From assembly GCA_963843085.1 (NCBI GenBank), contig CAWJJG010000011.1, positions 682,001 to 746,000 of the forward strand: a stretch of 64,000 nucleotides of DNA. The letters are read 5' to 3'. This DNA comes from DASUPK01 sp963843085 (GTDB taxonomy: Bacteria; Actinomycetota; Thermoleophilia; Solirubrobacterales; 70-9). Below are positions 8,221 through 16,262 of the stretch, in pieces. A program made the position numbers and the translations under genes. Each line of letters starts with the position of its first letter. Position 1 is the stretch's first letter. The notes below the pieces were generated by a model, which saw nothing but the letters and a program-made list of their open reading frames with translations, was not told where the DNA came from and did not search any database.

Positions 8221-8533
8221 CCGGCCTGTTTCGGATCGATCGGACGGGGGTATTCAGTCCGGTCAGGCGGCGGCCCTGTCCATCTCGGATGGACACCGCT
8301 GGGGTCGCTCGACAAAACATCTGCTCTTAGCGAACGGGAAGATCGTTCGGGTGTTGACCGTCGGCGCGCAAGGTGTGTAGGTTTCGCCTCGCCGAGCGCT
8401 TCCGGGGCAGGGAGCGGACGGGATCAGATTGAGGAGAGGGACCGTCCACTTCCCCCGGCTCGAAAGAGCGACTGGGGCTGCCGGCCGCAACCAAGCCCGC
8501 CAACTATTCCTGACCTAGCAGGAGGGAGAACCG
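8221..8533 (+). other. Intergenic leader before the mIHF-like gene
   Basis: Non-coding stretch of 313 bases. It contains a perfect 7-base inverted repeat (TGTCCAT/ATGGACA, 8277-8295) without a T-run, a promoter-like pair at 8354-8383, and about 140 bases of probable untranslated leader ending in GGAGGGAG at 8521-8528. I see no small ORF with a convincing start in it. Confidence 0.5.
8354..8383 (+). promoter_or_regulatory. Sigma-70-type promoter of the mIHF-like gene
   Basis: TTGACC at 8354-8359 and TAGGTT at 8378-8383 are separated by 18 bases. The -35 box matches consensus in five of six positions and the -10 box keeps the TA...T pattern. Transcription would start near 8390 and leave a leader of roughly 140 bases. 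Confidence 0.55.
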
Positions 8534-8959
8534 ATGTCCGCTGCTTCGACGATTGCCCCTGCCAGCCCGATGCCCGCCATCGCCCCTGTCGCCCCCCGTC
8601 GTCTTGAGCCGACTGTCGTCGAGCCGCAGGCCGAACCCAGACCACGAGGTACCGCGCAGTGCATGGAGGCCCTGGCTCGCGCGAACGAGGTTCGGCTCGC
8701 CCGTGCTGCTCTCAAGAGGGACATCTCCGCCGGCCACCGCTCGGTCACCGAGGTGGTCACGGAGTGCCCGTGGGAGGCCGAGAGCATGAGCCTCAGTGAG
8801 CTGCTCTGCAGCCAGCGTCGCTGGGGTCGCGCCCGTTCACGCAAGCTGCTGGCTTCGGCCGCCCTGGGGGAGGGCAAGAAGGTCGGCAGCCTCACCGAGC
8901 GGCAGCGCCGGATCCTGACGGCGGCCCTCGAGGCGAAGCTGGAAGGCCGGCTGAACTAG
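8534..8959 (+). CDS. Actinobacterial integration-host-factor (mIHF)-like DNA-binding protein
   Basis: A 141-residue protein whose C-terminal 95 residues follow the mIHF pattern: ALARANEVRLARAALKRDI near residue 45, an SVTEVV helix, the SMSLSELL stretch, a helix-two-turns-helix region RRWGRARSRKLL, and the conserved LTERQRRILTAALEAKL tail. mIHF is an abundant nucleoid protein that bends DNA. The first 40 or so residues are a Pro/Ala-rich extension not found in the roughly 105-residue standard protein. GGAGGGAG is placed ideally before the ATG. The gene stands alone with its own promoter. Confidence 0.82.
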   Translation: MSAASTIAPASPMPAIAPVAPRRLEPTVVEPQAEPRPRGTAQCMEALARANEVRLARAALKRDISAGHRSVTEVVTECPWEAESMSLSELLCSQRRWGRARSRKLLASAALGEGKKVGSLTERQRRILTAALEAKLEGRLN

Positions 8960-8984
8960 TCGCCGCGGCGCGGCGGGCGATCCA

Positions 8985-9467
8985 TCATTTGAGGCGGTAG
9001 AGGGCGCCGCCGGAGCGGCTGCGGAAGGCAGACGCGAAGAGCCAGGCGGCGCCCCCGAACGCCACGAGCGCAGCGGCCACGCAGATCGCCGGGCTCAGCT
9101 TCGTCGCCAGGAAGAGGCCGCCGAAGACCGGTACTCCGATCGCCGCCGAGAGCAGCAGAGTGTGTGAGCGGTAAGCCGCGAAGTGCTCGCGGATGGAGAG
9201 CTCGAGTCCCGCCAGCGATGCGAGTCCGAGGCCCACGGCGATCATCACGAAGCCCTGCGGCGGCGGGATGAAGAACCCCACGATCAGCAGGAGCACCCCC
9301 ACGAAGATGACGATCTCCGTGAGCGGGAACGAGCCCCATGGCGCCGCCGGGCGATCATCGCCGCTGCGCTTACGCGGTGGCGATGCCGGAGCGGGGGCGG
9401 GAACGGGCGCCGGGCCCGTCGATGACTGCCGCCTGCGGCGCTTGCGTCTCTGGCGTTTGGTGGGCAT
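8985..9467 (-). CDS. Membrane protein of unknown function
   Basis: A 160-residue protein with a very basic N-terminus (KRQRRKRRRR), a Pro/Ala linker and about three to four hydrophobic segments: IVIFVGVLLLIVGFFI near residue 52, FVMIAVGLGLASLAG near residue 71, LLLSAAIGVPVFGGLFLA, and ICVAAALVAFGGAAWLFA. I recognise no family. Its first 184 bases overlap, in another frame, the end of the upstream gene; the sensible membrane topology shows that this frame is the coding one there. Confidence 0.7.
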   Translation of the reverse strand: MPTKRQRRKRRRRQSSTGPAPVPAPAPASPPRKRSGDDRPAAPWGSFPLTEIVIFVGVLLLIVGFFIPPPQGFVMIAVGLGLASLAGLELSIREHFAAYRSHTLLLSAAIGVPVFGGLFLATKLSPAICVAAALVAFGGAAWLFASAFRSRSGGALYRLK

Positions 9468-10015
9468 TCAGGGGGCCGGAGCCCCTCGGCTAACGGGCAA
9501 CCGGAGGAGATCTTGACGCGCCACCAGCCGAGGAGCATGCCGAGCACGCCCCATTTGGGCTTGGCGTGCCAGTTCTTGCAGCCGGGCTCGCCGATGTCCT
9601 CGTTGTAGACGCGCTCCCACTTGTGCGAGGCGGGGTCGGCGAGCATTTCTTCGATCAGCTCTCGGTTCCCCTCCTCGACGACGGCATGGTCGTGGAGGTC
9701 GGCCCTCACCTCCTGGATCCGGGCGGCGAGTCCATCTCTGACCTTCTCGAGCTCGTCGACGGAGAGCAGTCGTGGGCCACCCAAACCCGGCACGGAGAAG
9801 TCGATGCCCTTGCGGGGGAACGCCGAGCCGAACAACCGGGCGAGCGCGAGCTCCATCGCGGCGATCTGACGACGGAGGTCGGCGCGGGAGTCCCGCTCGT
9901 CGTGCTCGTAGAGGAGGGTGTCGAGGCCCTCGGGCGGATGCGGAGGAACCAGCGACTCTTCCGGCGCGATCCGAACCTCGGGGACGTCGGGTCTTTCGAG
10001 CAACTCCTCAGGCAT
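9284..10015 (-). CDS. Conserved coiled-coil protein of unknown function with an abnormal C-terminal extension
   Basis: The first 175 or so residues look like a real protein. They hold a charged coiled-coil-prone region (LRRQIAAMELALARLF; VRADLHDHAVVEEGNRELIEEM) and a Cys-containing C-terminal motif, GEPGCKNWHAKPKWGVLGML then GWWRVKISSGCPL. After SSGCPL the frame runs on for about 70 residues of Arg/Ser/Pro-rich sequence that overlaps the next gene and looks like its shadow. A TAG sits one base out of frame directly after the motif (in CCGTTAGCC), followed by a GGGGC-TCCG-GCCCC hairpin. A lost stop or a small indel is therefore likely, and the natural end would be near 9490. Confidence 0.6.
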   Translation of the reverse strand: MPEELLERPDVPEVRIAPEESLVPPHPPEGLDTLLYEHDERDSRADLRRQIAAMELALARLFGSAFPRKGIDFSVPGLGGPRLLSVDELEKVRDGLAARIQEVRADLHDHAVVEEGNRELIEEMLADPASHKWERVYNEDIGEPGCKNWHAKPKWGVLGMLLGWWRVKISSGCPLAEGLRPPECPPNARDASAAGGSHRRARRPFPPPLRHRHRVSAAAMIARRRHGARSRSRRSSSSWGCSC

Positions 10016-10044
10016 CGGCCCTCTCCTCGACGAGTCCGCTCAGT

Positions 10045-10743
10045 CTACGCCCGCAGTGCGCTCCCCGCCACCCATAGCGCCTCCTCGAGCGCAATGTCGG
10101 GCACTCCACGCACTCCGATGGCGGCGAGGAGCACGCGTCCGGTGCCGCGCCTCACGCCCCTTCCCTCGGCCGTCCGATCGAAGAGGACGCCGAGCGCCCG
10201 CTCCTCGTCGGCCACGACGATCGTTCCCTCCGGCAGCGGCGAGGCGCGGCCCTCGAACCCCTCCCCCGCCGCCGAGAGACGGAGCCCGATCCTCCCCTCG
10301 ACACGATCGGCGTCGAAGGCACGGAGAGCCACGCCGACCTCGACCATGGCGATAGTCAGGGCGTCGTCAACCCTGTTGCGGCTCTTGAAGCGGCCGTCGT
10401 GCATGCGCTCGAAGATGAGCTGCTCGATCGGAGTCCGGGTCGTGTCGGGATCGAGGCCGATGTGGCGGAAGAAGACCCGGTAGGCCCAGGGGATCGCCTG
10501 CTGCCGGAGCTGGATCGCCTGCGCCCCCGCGATCCGGTCGCTGAGCAAGCGCAGGCGCTCCTTCAGCGCCTCCGGGCTTCGCCCGGTGGTGGCCTCGATC
10601 GCGGTCGAGAGGATGGAGAGACCCGGGAACTCCTCGGCCAGGGCGGCGGCGACCCAGCCCGGCTCGGGGGCGACCTCCCACTCGTCGGGCAGCGGCTCCT
10701 CTGCGCCGCGTCCGGGGCCGCTTGTCGGCAGCTCCGCCGTCAC
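10045..10743 (-). CDS. B3/4 domain protein (PheT-like tRNA-editing fold)
   Basis: A stand-alone B3/4 domain protein of 232 residues, related to the editing domain of phenylalanyl-tRNA synthetase beta and to proteins often called B3/4 (tRNA-binding). The domain is seen in YRVFFRHIGLDPDTTRTPIEQL near residue 95, the SRNRVDDALTIAMVEVGVAL helix, and RIGLRLSAAGEGF. The reading frame stays open far upstream, but that part is a shadow of the thioredoxin gene. GTG at 10743 overlaps that gene's TGA (GTGA) and fits the homologous length. A role in clearing mischarged tRNA is possible but unproven. Confidence 0.75.
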   Translation of the reverse strand: MTAELPTSGPGRGAEEPLPDEWEVAPEPGWVAAALAEEFPGLSILSTAIEATTGRSPEALKERLRLLSDRIAGAQAIQLRQQAIPWAYRVFFRHIGLDPDTTRTPIEQLIFERMHDGRFKSRNRVDDALTIAMVEVGVALRAFDADRVEGRIGLRLSAAGEGFEGRASPLPEGTIVVADEERALGVLFDRTAEGRGVRRGTGRVLLAAIGVRGVPDIALEEALWVAGSALRA

Positions 10744-11459
10744 CGGACCGTCGCAGCTCGCTTCTTCGAGGCGGCGACCAGCGCATCCACCTTCGCGAAG
10801 AACTGCTGATCGTCCAACCGCCCGATGGAGGTGGCCTGGAAGATGCCACCGGGATACGCGTAGACGAAGGTCGGACAGCCGCCGACTCGGTAGAGGTTGG
10901 AGAGCGCGCCGTCGCGATCGAGCCCGACGGGGTGGGTCCAGCCGTGGTCGCGGATCAGCTTCTGCACCTCGGAGGTGCTGTCGCGGACATCGATCGCAAG
11001 GAAGTTCACGTGGTCGCCGTAGCGCCTGTACGCGCGCTCGAAGACATCCTCCTGGTTCTCGCAGTCGCCTCCGCGCGTGAACCAGAACGAGAGCACCAGC
11101 GGCTTGTCGAAGTAGTCGCAAACCCGAAGCGCGCCCGGGACGTCCACGCGGCAGGCGGGTGTCCGGCGGCTGTCCGGGGGACACGGGATCCGGGCCGCGT
11201 CGCAGTCGTCCTGCGCGATGTTGGCGTCCCCGCTCGCGCCGGTGCGCGCGTTCGGAACCGCGAACTGGGCTAGCGGCATGTCGCCCTCGTTACTCGCCCC
11301 GAGCACACCCTTGTTCTTCGTCGAGATCGTATTGATGCCGGCGATGGCGATCAGCGCGATGAACACCATCCCGACGATCAGCGAGTAGATCGTCGTGCGA
11401 CGGGGCCCCTGCCCCTGGTCCCCCTTGGGCCCTCCGTCTCTCCCAGCGCCGTTCTCCAC
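10740..11459 (-). CDS. Membrane-anchored TlpA/ResA-like thioredoxin-fold protein
   Basis: A 239-residue protein with a basic N-terminus, one membrane anchor (IYSLIVGMVFIALIAIAGI, about residues 24-42) and an extracytoplasmic thioredoxin-like domain (KPLVLSFWFTRGGDCENQEDVF near residue 118, GLDRDGALSNLYRVGGCPTFVY near residue 185). The usual CXXC site is replaced by FTRGGDC, with one Cys at the active-site position, so classical disulfide exchange is doubtful. The cis-Pro region GGCPTF is kept. GTG start; the stop overlaps the B3/4 gene by 4 bases. It follows the MMPL gene after 14 bases. Confidence 0.78.
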   Translation of the reverse strand: MENGAGRDGGPKGDQGQGPRRTTIYSLIVGMVFIALIAIAGINTISTKNKGVLGASNEGDMPLAQFAVPNARTGASGDANIAQDDCDAARIPCPPDSRRTPACRVDVPGALRVCDYFDKPLVLSFWFTRGGDCENQEDVFERAYRRYGDHVNFLAIDVRDSTSEVQKLIRDHGWTHPVGLDRDGALSNLYRVGGCPTFVYAYPGGIFQATSIGRLDDQQFFAKVDALVAASKKRAATVR

Positions 11460-11473
11460 GGCTCAATGGTCCC

Positions 11474-14191
11474 CTACGGAACGGATTGGCTCGGTGCGAC
11501 CGGCGCCGGTGCGCGAGAGGTAAGCGGAAAGCCCTCCTCCGCCCAGACGATGGCGGCCGGCAGGACCAGCATCACACCCGCCAGGGCGACGAGCAGATCG
11601 GCCACCGTGACGAGCCCGAAGTCCCGCAGCACGGGGGCGACGGAGATCAGCCCAATGTCGTCGAGCAGGGGCAGCCCCGCGATGGCAAGCACCGCAAAGC
11701 CCGCGATCGCGGTGATGCCGGAGGCGAGCACGGCCGCGCCGGTGCGCAGGTAGGTGCGCCGCAGCGCCTCGCCGACCGACTGGCCCGCGCCTCGCTCGGT
11801 CGCGTAGCGCGCAGAGAGGATCACGCTGAACTCGGTCGCGATCGCAATCACGAGAGCGCCGAGGGTCGCGGACATCGGATTGAGCGAGATCCCGATGGCG
11901 GCGACGACCAGGCCGGACCAGCCGGTGGCCATCAGGACCGGGATCAGGGGGACGATGGCGCGCCGGACGGACCGGTAGATCAGGGCGAGAACCACCCCGA
12001 CGGCAAGGATCCCGACGAGCGGGAGCCACCAGCGGCTGTGCGAGAGGTCGGTGTTCGCCTCAGCGGCGAGCACCGGGAGGCCGGCCAAGTCGACGCTCGT
12101 TCCCGGGGGCGGCCCGGGGCCGTCGGGCGGGTTGACCTGGGAGCGGATGTCGTCGATCAGCTTCTGCTGGTCGGAGAGCGGCTGGACCCGGATGCCGAAG
12201 GCGATGTCCGCCGTGTCGCCGATCGGCGTCGTGCCCGCCGACGGGTTGCACTCACCGCGATGGCTGATCACGATTTGCGAGATGAAGCAGGGGAGCGCCT
12301 GGACCAGGGCGTGCACGTTGCCGGCGCTCTGGCCCGTCGACGAGGAGCCGCTCGACGATGCGTTCGCTCCGCCGAAGAAGTCCGTCAACGAGAGGGCCGG
12401 GCAGATCTGGGCGTCCGCGCAGCTCGGATTCGAGCCCGAGAATCCGTGGCGCGCGAGGACGCGCTGCTGGAAGCCCTCCGCCCAGGAGATCACGGCCGGA
12501 CTCGTCGGGTCCTGTGCCCGGATCGTCACGTTGACGTCGCCGGAGATCCCGGTCTCCTTCTCGAGCTGATTCAGGTCCTCGAGCGCGGCGAGGTGAGGCG
12601 GCGCGAGATCGCGGATGTCGGTCTCCACCCCGGTCCCGGCGCTCGCGACCCAGCCGCAGACCGCGAGCAGTGCGCCCGCCGTGAGCACCCGCCCGGGCCG
12701 GGCGAGCGCAAGCGCGATCGCCGCGACGCCGATCGACTGCAGGCGCGCGGCCGTCCCGGCGAACCGCCGGGGGCCGCCGGACTGCGTCGGGGCGACGGGC
12801 TGCCCTCGCCTCGCCGAGAGCCCGAGCGCGGCGAGCCCGCCGGTGAGCGCCACGACGAACGCCAGGGCGACGCCGATCACGAGCAGTAGGCCGAAGGACC
12901 GAACCAGAGGGCTCGGGGAGAGAGCGAAGGCCGCGAAGCCCGCGATCGTCGCCACGCAGGCCGCGCCGATCACCGGTCCTCCGCCCCCCGCGGCGAGGGC
13001 GACGGCGCGGCCGGGCGGCGCGCCCTCGGCCCTGGCCTCGTTGAAGCGTGCCTGGAACTGGATTGCGTAGTCGACGGCGAGGCCGACGAGTACCGGCAGC
13101 ATCGCGATGGCACCGACGGTGAGCGACCCTCCGAACAGCGCCACGAGCCCCATCGTCATCGCTCCAGCGGCAACGGCCACCGCCAGCGGCAGGAGGCGCA
13201 GGGGACGCGGCAGGATCAGCAGGAGGGTCAGCGCCATCACCAGCCCCGCCACTCCCAGCAGCAGGAGCGTCTGGTTGCGCAGCTCGCGGGCGCCGGCGTC
13301 GACCACGACCGGAGCGCCGGTGACGAGATAGCTGCCGTCGCTGAGCTTGAAGCGGGGATCCGAGACCGCCTTGCGGAAGAGCCCGATCGCCTCGTGGCGC
13401 TCGGAGTCCGTCATGTCGGGCCTGAGCCGGACGATGATCTGCGCCGCATTCCGGTTCGGGAAGAGGTAGCCGAAGCGCTCCTTGGGGGTGCCTGCGGGCT
13501 TCGACTGGTCGAAGACCACGCGGCCGACGAAATTCGGATCGTCCAGACGCGGGACCGAGGTGATCCCGTACTGCAGGGCCACCTGGATCAGCTGGCCCTG
13601 GAACTGGCTGAGGACCTGCTGGGCGGCGGCGTTGGCCGCCTGCTGCTGCTCGGCCGTCGAGGCCCCCCGCCGGGCCGCTGCGGCCGCGGCGCGCCGTCCC
13701 GCCTGCTGCGCCGCAGCGCTGGCGCCGCCGATCTGGCCCCGCAGCGCCTCCTGGATGCCGGCGACGCTCAGGTAAAGGAACGTCCCGGGACCGAAGACGG
13801 ACTGACTCGGATGGAGCTTGGCGATTTCGTCGCAGACTGGTGGGAGCGGCTGCTTCTTCTGATGAGGCAGCGAGGCGGCCAGCTGCGTCCCCCCTGCGAA
13901 GCACTCCTCGAGCTCGAACAGCGGCTCGAGGTCCTTGGTGAGCACGAGCCTGCGCAGGTCCTCCTTCGCCAGCACGATCACGGGCTCGTCGCCGAACTTC
14001 TGATGGAAGTCCTGGGTGGCCTGATACTCCGACGACCCCTTGCTGACCAGCGTGTCGGTACCGGCGTTGGTGTTGAGCCGGGTCGCCCCGAAGATGCCGG
14101 CTCCCGTCAGCAGGACGATCGGCGCGATCACGAGCCACGGCCAGCGCACGGCCACGCCTGCGACCCGCTCGAAGAGTCCTCTCCCCTTCAC
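11474..14191 (-). CDS. MMPL/RND-superfamily transporter
   Basis: Large membrane protein of 905 residues with the RND-type repeat: an N-terminal helix (WPWLVIAPIVLLTGAGIFG), a big periplasmic loop, five to six helices near residues 310-460, then the same arrangement again in the second half. The segment LVGLAVDYAIQFQARFNEA in the first half, with its Asp-Tyr pair, is the proton-relay helix typical of MMPL proteins. Actinobacterial MMPLs export lipids or siderophores. Neighbouring YrbE/ATPase lipid-transport genes upstream on the same strand suggest a lipid substrate. The first extracytoplasmic loop carries an unusual Ala/Gln-rich stretch (about residues 160-195). Confidence 0.85.
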   Translation of the reverse strand: MKGRGLFERVAGVAVRWPWLVIAPIVLLTGAGIFGATRLNTNAGTDTLVSKGSSEYQATQDFHQKFGDEPVIVLAKEDLRRLVLTKDLEPLFELEECFAGGTQLAASLPHQKKQPLPPVCDEIAKLHPSQSVFGPGTFLYLSVAGIQEALRGQIGGASAAAQQAGRRAAAAAARRGASTAEQQQAANAAAQQVLSQFQGQLIQVALQYGITSVPRLDDPNFVGRVVFDQSKPAGTPKERFGYLFPNRNAAQIIVRLRPDMTDSERHEAIGLFRKAVSDPRFKLSDGSYLVTGAPVVVDAGARELRNQTLLLLGVAGLVMALTLLLILPRPLRLLPLAVAVAAGAMTMGLVALFGGSLTVGAIAMLPVLVGLAVDYAIQFQARFNEARAEGAPPGRAVALAAGGGGPVIGAACVATIAGFAAFALSPSPLVRSFGLLLVIGVALAFVVALTGGLAALGLSARRGQPVAPTQSGGPRRFAGTAARLQSIGVAAIALALARPGRVLTAGALLAVCGWVASAGTGVETDIRDLAPPHLAALEDLNQLEKETGISGDVNVTIRAQDPTSPAVISWAEGFQQRVLARHGFSGSNPSCADAQICPALSLTDFFGGANASSSGSSSTGQSAGNVHALVQALPCFISQIVISHRGECNPSAGTTPIGDTADIAFGIRVQPLSDQQKLIDDIRSQVNPPDGPGPPPGTSVDLAGLPVLAAEANTDLSHSRWWLPLVGILAVGVVLALIYRSVRRAIVPLIPVLMATGWSGLVVAAIGISLNPMSATLGALVIAIATEFSVILSARYATERGAGQSVGEALRRTYLRTGAAVLASGITAIAGFAVLAIAGLPLLDDIGLISVAPVLRDFGLVTVADLLVALAGVMLVLPAAIVWAEEGFPLTSRAPAPVAPSQSVP

Positions 14192-14251
14192 AGGCGGGAG
14201 GTTACGGAGCGACTATTAGAGCCGCGCTAATTGAGCGGACTCGACTCACCA

Positions 14252-14370
14252 GCGGCGTCCAGGACGTCGCAGGTCAAGGACGCAGGCCGGGCGGCGAAGC
14301 GAGCGCACTTGAAAGTGCGTGAGCGAGACGCACGGCCGAGGACGCAGAGATGCGGCATCCTGGGCGTCGC
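14252..14370. repeat. Nested inverted repeats between the ATPase and MMPL genes
   Basis: Three inverted repeats sit inside one another: CCAGGA/TCCTGG (14259-14264 and 14358-14363), GGCCG/CGGCC (14285-14289 and 14333-14337), and CGCACT-TGAA-AGTGCG at the centre (14304-14319). Together they could form one branched hairpin. It lies just after the ATPase stop, so it may act as a terminator or processing site, or it may be a dispersed palindromic element. Confidence 0.35.
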
Positions 14371-15408
14371 CTAATCCATCGCGAGCGGGCCCTTGACGTC
14401 TGCGTTCAGGAACTGGTTGACGAACTCGTTGCGCGAGTTGAAGAGCTCGTCAGAGGGGCCCGACTCGACGATCCGGCCCTTCCAGAGGACCGCGATGAAG
14501 TCGGCGATCCGGCGGGCAGTGCCGAGGTCGTGGCTGATCACCAGGTAGCAGCCGCCGTTCTCCTCGTGGATCTCGCGGATCAGCTCGCAGAGCAGCGCGG
14601 TGCGAACCGGGTCGAGGCCCGAGTCGGGCTCATCGAACATGACGATGGCCGGGTCGAGCACCAGTGCCCGGGCGAAGCCGGCGCGCTTGCGCATCCCGCC
14701 CGAGAGCTCGTTCGGCATCTTGTACATCGCCTCGGCGAGGCCGACCTCGCGAAGGCGCCGGGTGACGATCTCCTCGATCTCCTCCTCGCCCTTGTCCGTG
14801 TGCTGCCGCAAGGGGAAGCAGGTGTTGTCGTAGACGTTCATAGAGCCGAAGAGCGCCCCGTCCTGGAAGAGCAACCCGAACTTCTTCCGCACCTCGAACA
14901 GCTCGTCGTCGGTCATGTTGGGGATCGACTCGCCGTGGACGAGCACGTCGCCGGCGTCCGGGTAGAGCAGCCCGACGATGTGCTTGATCAGCACCGACTT
15001 GCCGGTGCCCGACGGCCCGAGGACCATCGAGATCATGTTGTCCGGGATGCCGAGGTTGCAGCCGTTCAGGATCCGCGTGCGGCCGAACTGCTTGACGAGG
15101 TCGATGATCTCGATCGCGTCCTCCCCGCCGTGGTCGCGCTTGGTGCCGGTGTGCCACTTGTAGGGGTCGGGATCCTGAGCGTCGACGCCGGGAATGATGT
15201 AGTCGCGCCCGGAGAAGTCCTCCTCGCCGTAGCCCTGCGCCTCGAGCGGATCGCCCTCCTCGACCGCCTCGGCCTCGGGGGCCTTCGCCTTGGTGCGAGC
15301 CGGCGCCTTGCGGCGGGTGGTGGCGCGCTTGGTGGTCGACGGACTCGAGCTCGAGCGCCTGGTCGTGGTGCTCTTGCTCCGCGAAGTGCTCTTCTTCTTC
15401 TCAGCCAC
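14371..15408 (-). CDS. Mkl/MlaF-type ABC ATPase of a YrbE lipid transporter
   Basis: ATP-binding subunit for YrbE-type permeases, 345 residues. Walker A GPSGTGKS, Q-loop LLFQDGALFGSMNVYDN, signature LSGGMRKR, Walker B VMFDEPDSGLDP and H-loop ISHDLG are all intact. The GALF...SMNVYDN and LDPVRT wording is typical of the Mla/Mce ATPases. The first 45 or so residues are a low-complexity Lys/Ser/Thr/Arg tail and the next 40 are acidic, which is an unusual extension. It follows the two permease genes on the same strand. Confidence 0.9.
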   Translation of the reverse strand: MAEKKKSTSRSKSTTTRRSSSSPSTTKRATTRRKAPARTKAKAPEAEAVEEGDPLEAQGYGEEDFSGRDYIIPGVDAQDPDPYKWHTGTKRDHGGEDAIEIIDLVKQFGRTRILNGCNLGIPDNMISMVLGPSGTGKSVLIKHIVGLLYPDAGDVLVHGESIPNMTDDELFEVRKKFGLLFQDGALFGSMNVYDNTCFPLRQHTDKGEEEIEEIVTRRLREVGLAEAMYKMPNELSGGMRKRAGFARALVLDPAIVMFDEPDSGLDPVRTALLCELIREIHEENGGCYLVISHDLGTARRIADFIAVLWKGRIVESGPSDELFNSRNEFVNQFLNADVKGPLAMD

Positions 15409-15461
15409 CGATTACGCCTCCTCCTTGGAAGTTCACAAAAAGTCTAGGCAACGGCCCTCGG

Positions 15462-16262
15462 CTACCCGCCGATTGGCGCCCTCGGGTTCGCCCCCCAGAA
15501 GACCAGGGTTCCCATCATTCCGATGATGTGGACGAGCACGATATTGAGCACCATCGACTTAGCCGTAGCTGTGCCGACGCCCACCGGTCCTCCGGATGCC
15601 GTGTACCCGTAGTAGCAGCCGACGAGAACGATGGCGGTGGCCATCGTCATGCCCTTGATGAGGCTGAATAACAGGTCGGGAGGGTTCTGGAACATCCAGA
15701 AGATCAGGAAGTAGCCGCCGGAGGAGACGTCGCCGATCTGCTCGACCACCGCGAGCCAGCTGGCGAAATAGCCGATCCCGACGGCGGCCAGGTACATGAA
15801 GGGGAAGGCGACCCAGGCCGCGAGCAGGCGGGTGGCCGCCAGGAAGGTCACGGGCGGCACGCCCATCACCTCGAGGGCGTCGATCTCGTCGGAGATCCTC
15901 ATTGCGCCGAGCTCGGCGACGATTCCCGTGCCCACCTTGGCGGACAGCATGTATCCGAAGCCATAGGGAATCACCTCGCGCAGGTCGCACCAGGCCGCGA
16001 ACACGCCCGCATAGGCGGGCGCTCCGACCGAGCGGTTGAAGTAGGCGCCCTCGATTCCGCATTGCAGACCGAGGATGAACACGAGGCCCCAGATGACGAG
16101 CGTGGAGCCGAGGATCAGGATGCCGGTCTGGCGCAGGGCCTCGCCGAAGAACTCGAAGACCCGGCCCCGGTATACGAGGCTGGCGACGCGCGCCGAGAAG
16201 CCGAAGATCTCGCCGATCGAGTTGAGCCAGCCCCGCGGGACCGCCAGCCAGCCCGCGTTCAC
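15462..16262 (-). CDS. YrbE4B/MlaE-type lipid ABC permease
   Basis: Second MlaE-family permease, 266 residues with five to six membrane segments. The conserved core reads VGTGIVAELGAMRISDEIDALEVMGV near residue 120, the MlaE interface helix that meets the ATPase. A further pair is GMTMATAIVLVGCYYGYTASGGPVGVG near residue 210. The frame is open further upstream, but GTG at 16262 overlaps the stop of the first permease (GTGA) and starts a normal N-terminus. It would form the membrane part of a lipid importer with its partner. Confidence 0.88.
   Translation of the reverse strand: MNAGWLAVPRGWLNSIGEIFGFSARVASLVYRGRVFEFFGEALRQTGILILGSTLVIWGLVFILGLQCGIEGAYFNRSVGAPAYAGVFAAWCDLREVIPYGFGYMLSAKVGTGIVAELGAMRISDEIDALEVMGVPPVTFLAATRLLAAWVAFPFMYLAAVGIGYFASWLAVVEQIGDVSSGGYFLIFWMFQNPPDLLFSLIKGMTMATAIVLVGCYYGYTASGGPVGVGTATAKSMVLNIVLVHIIGMMGTLVFWGANPRAPIGG

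Noticed and set aside
12252..14138. Long minus-strand frame overlapping the MMPL gene, Arg/Gly-rich
   Set aside because: The MMPL frame has correct membrane segments and a proton-relay helix; the other frame is low-complexity shadow.
14220..14370. Possible tRNA or small RNA gene in the gap before the MMPL gene
   Set aside because: No acceptor/T-arm pattern (no GTTCGAATC-like loop); only nested palindromes are visible.
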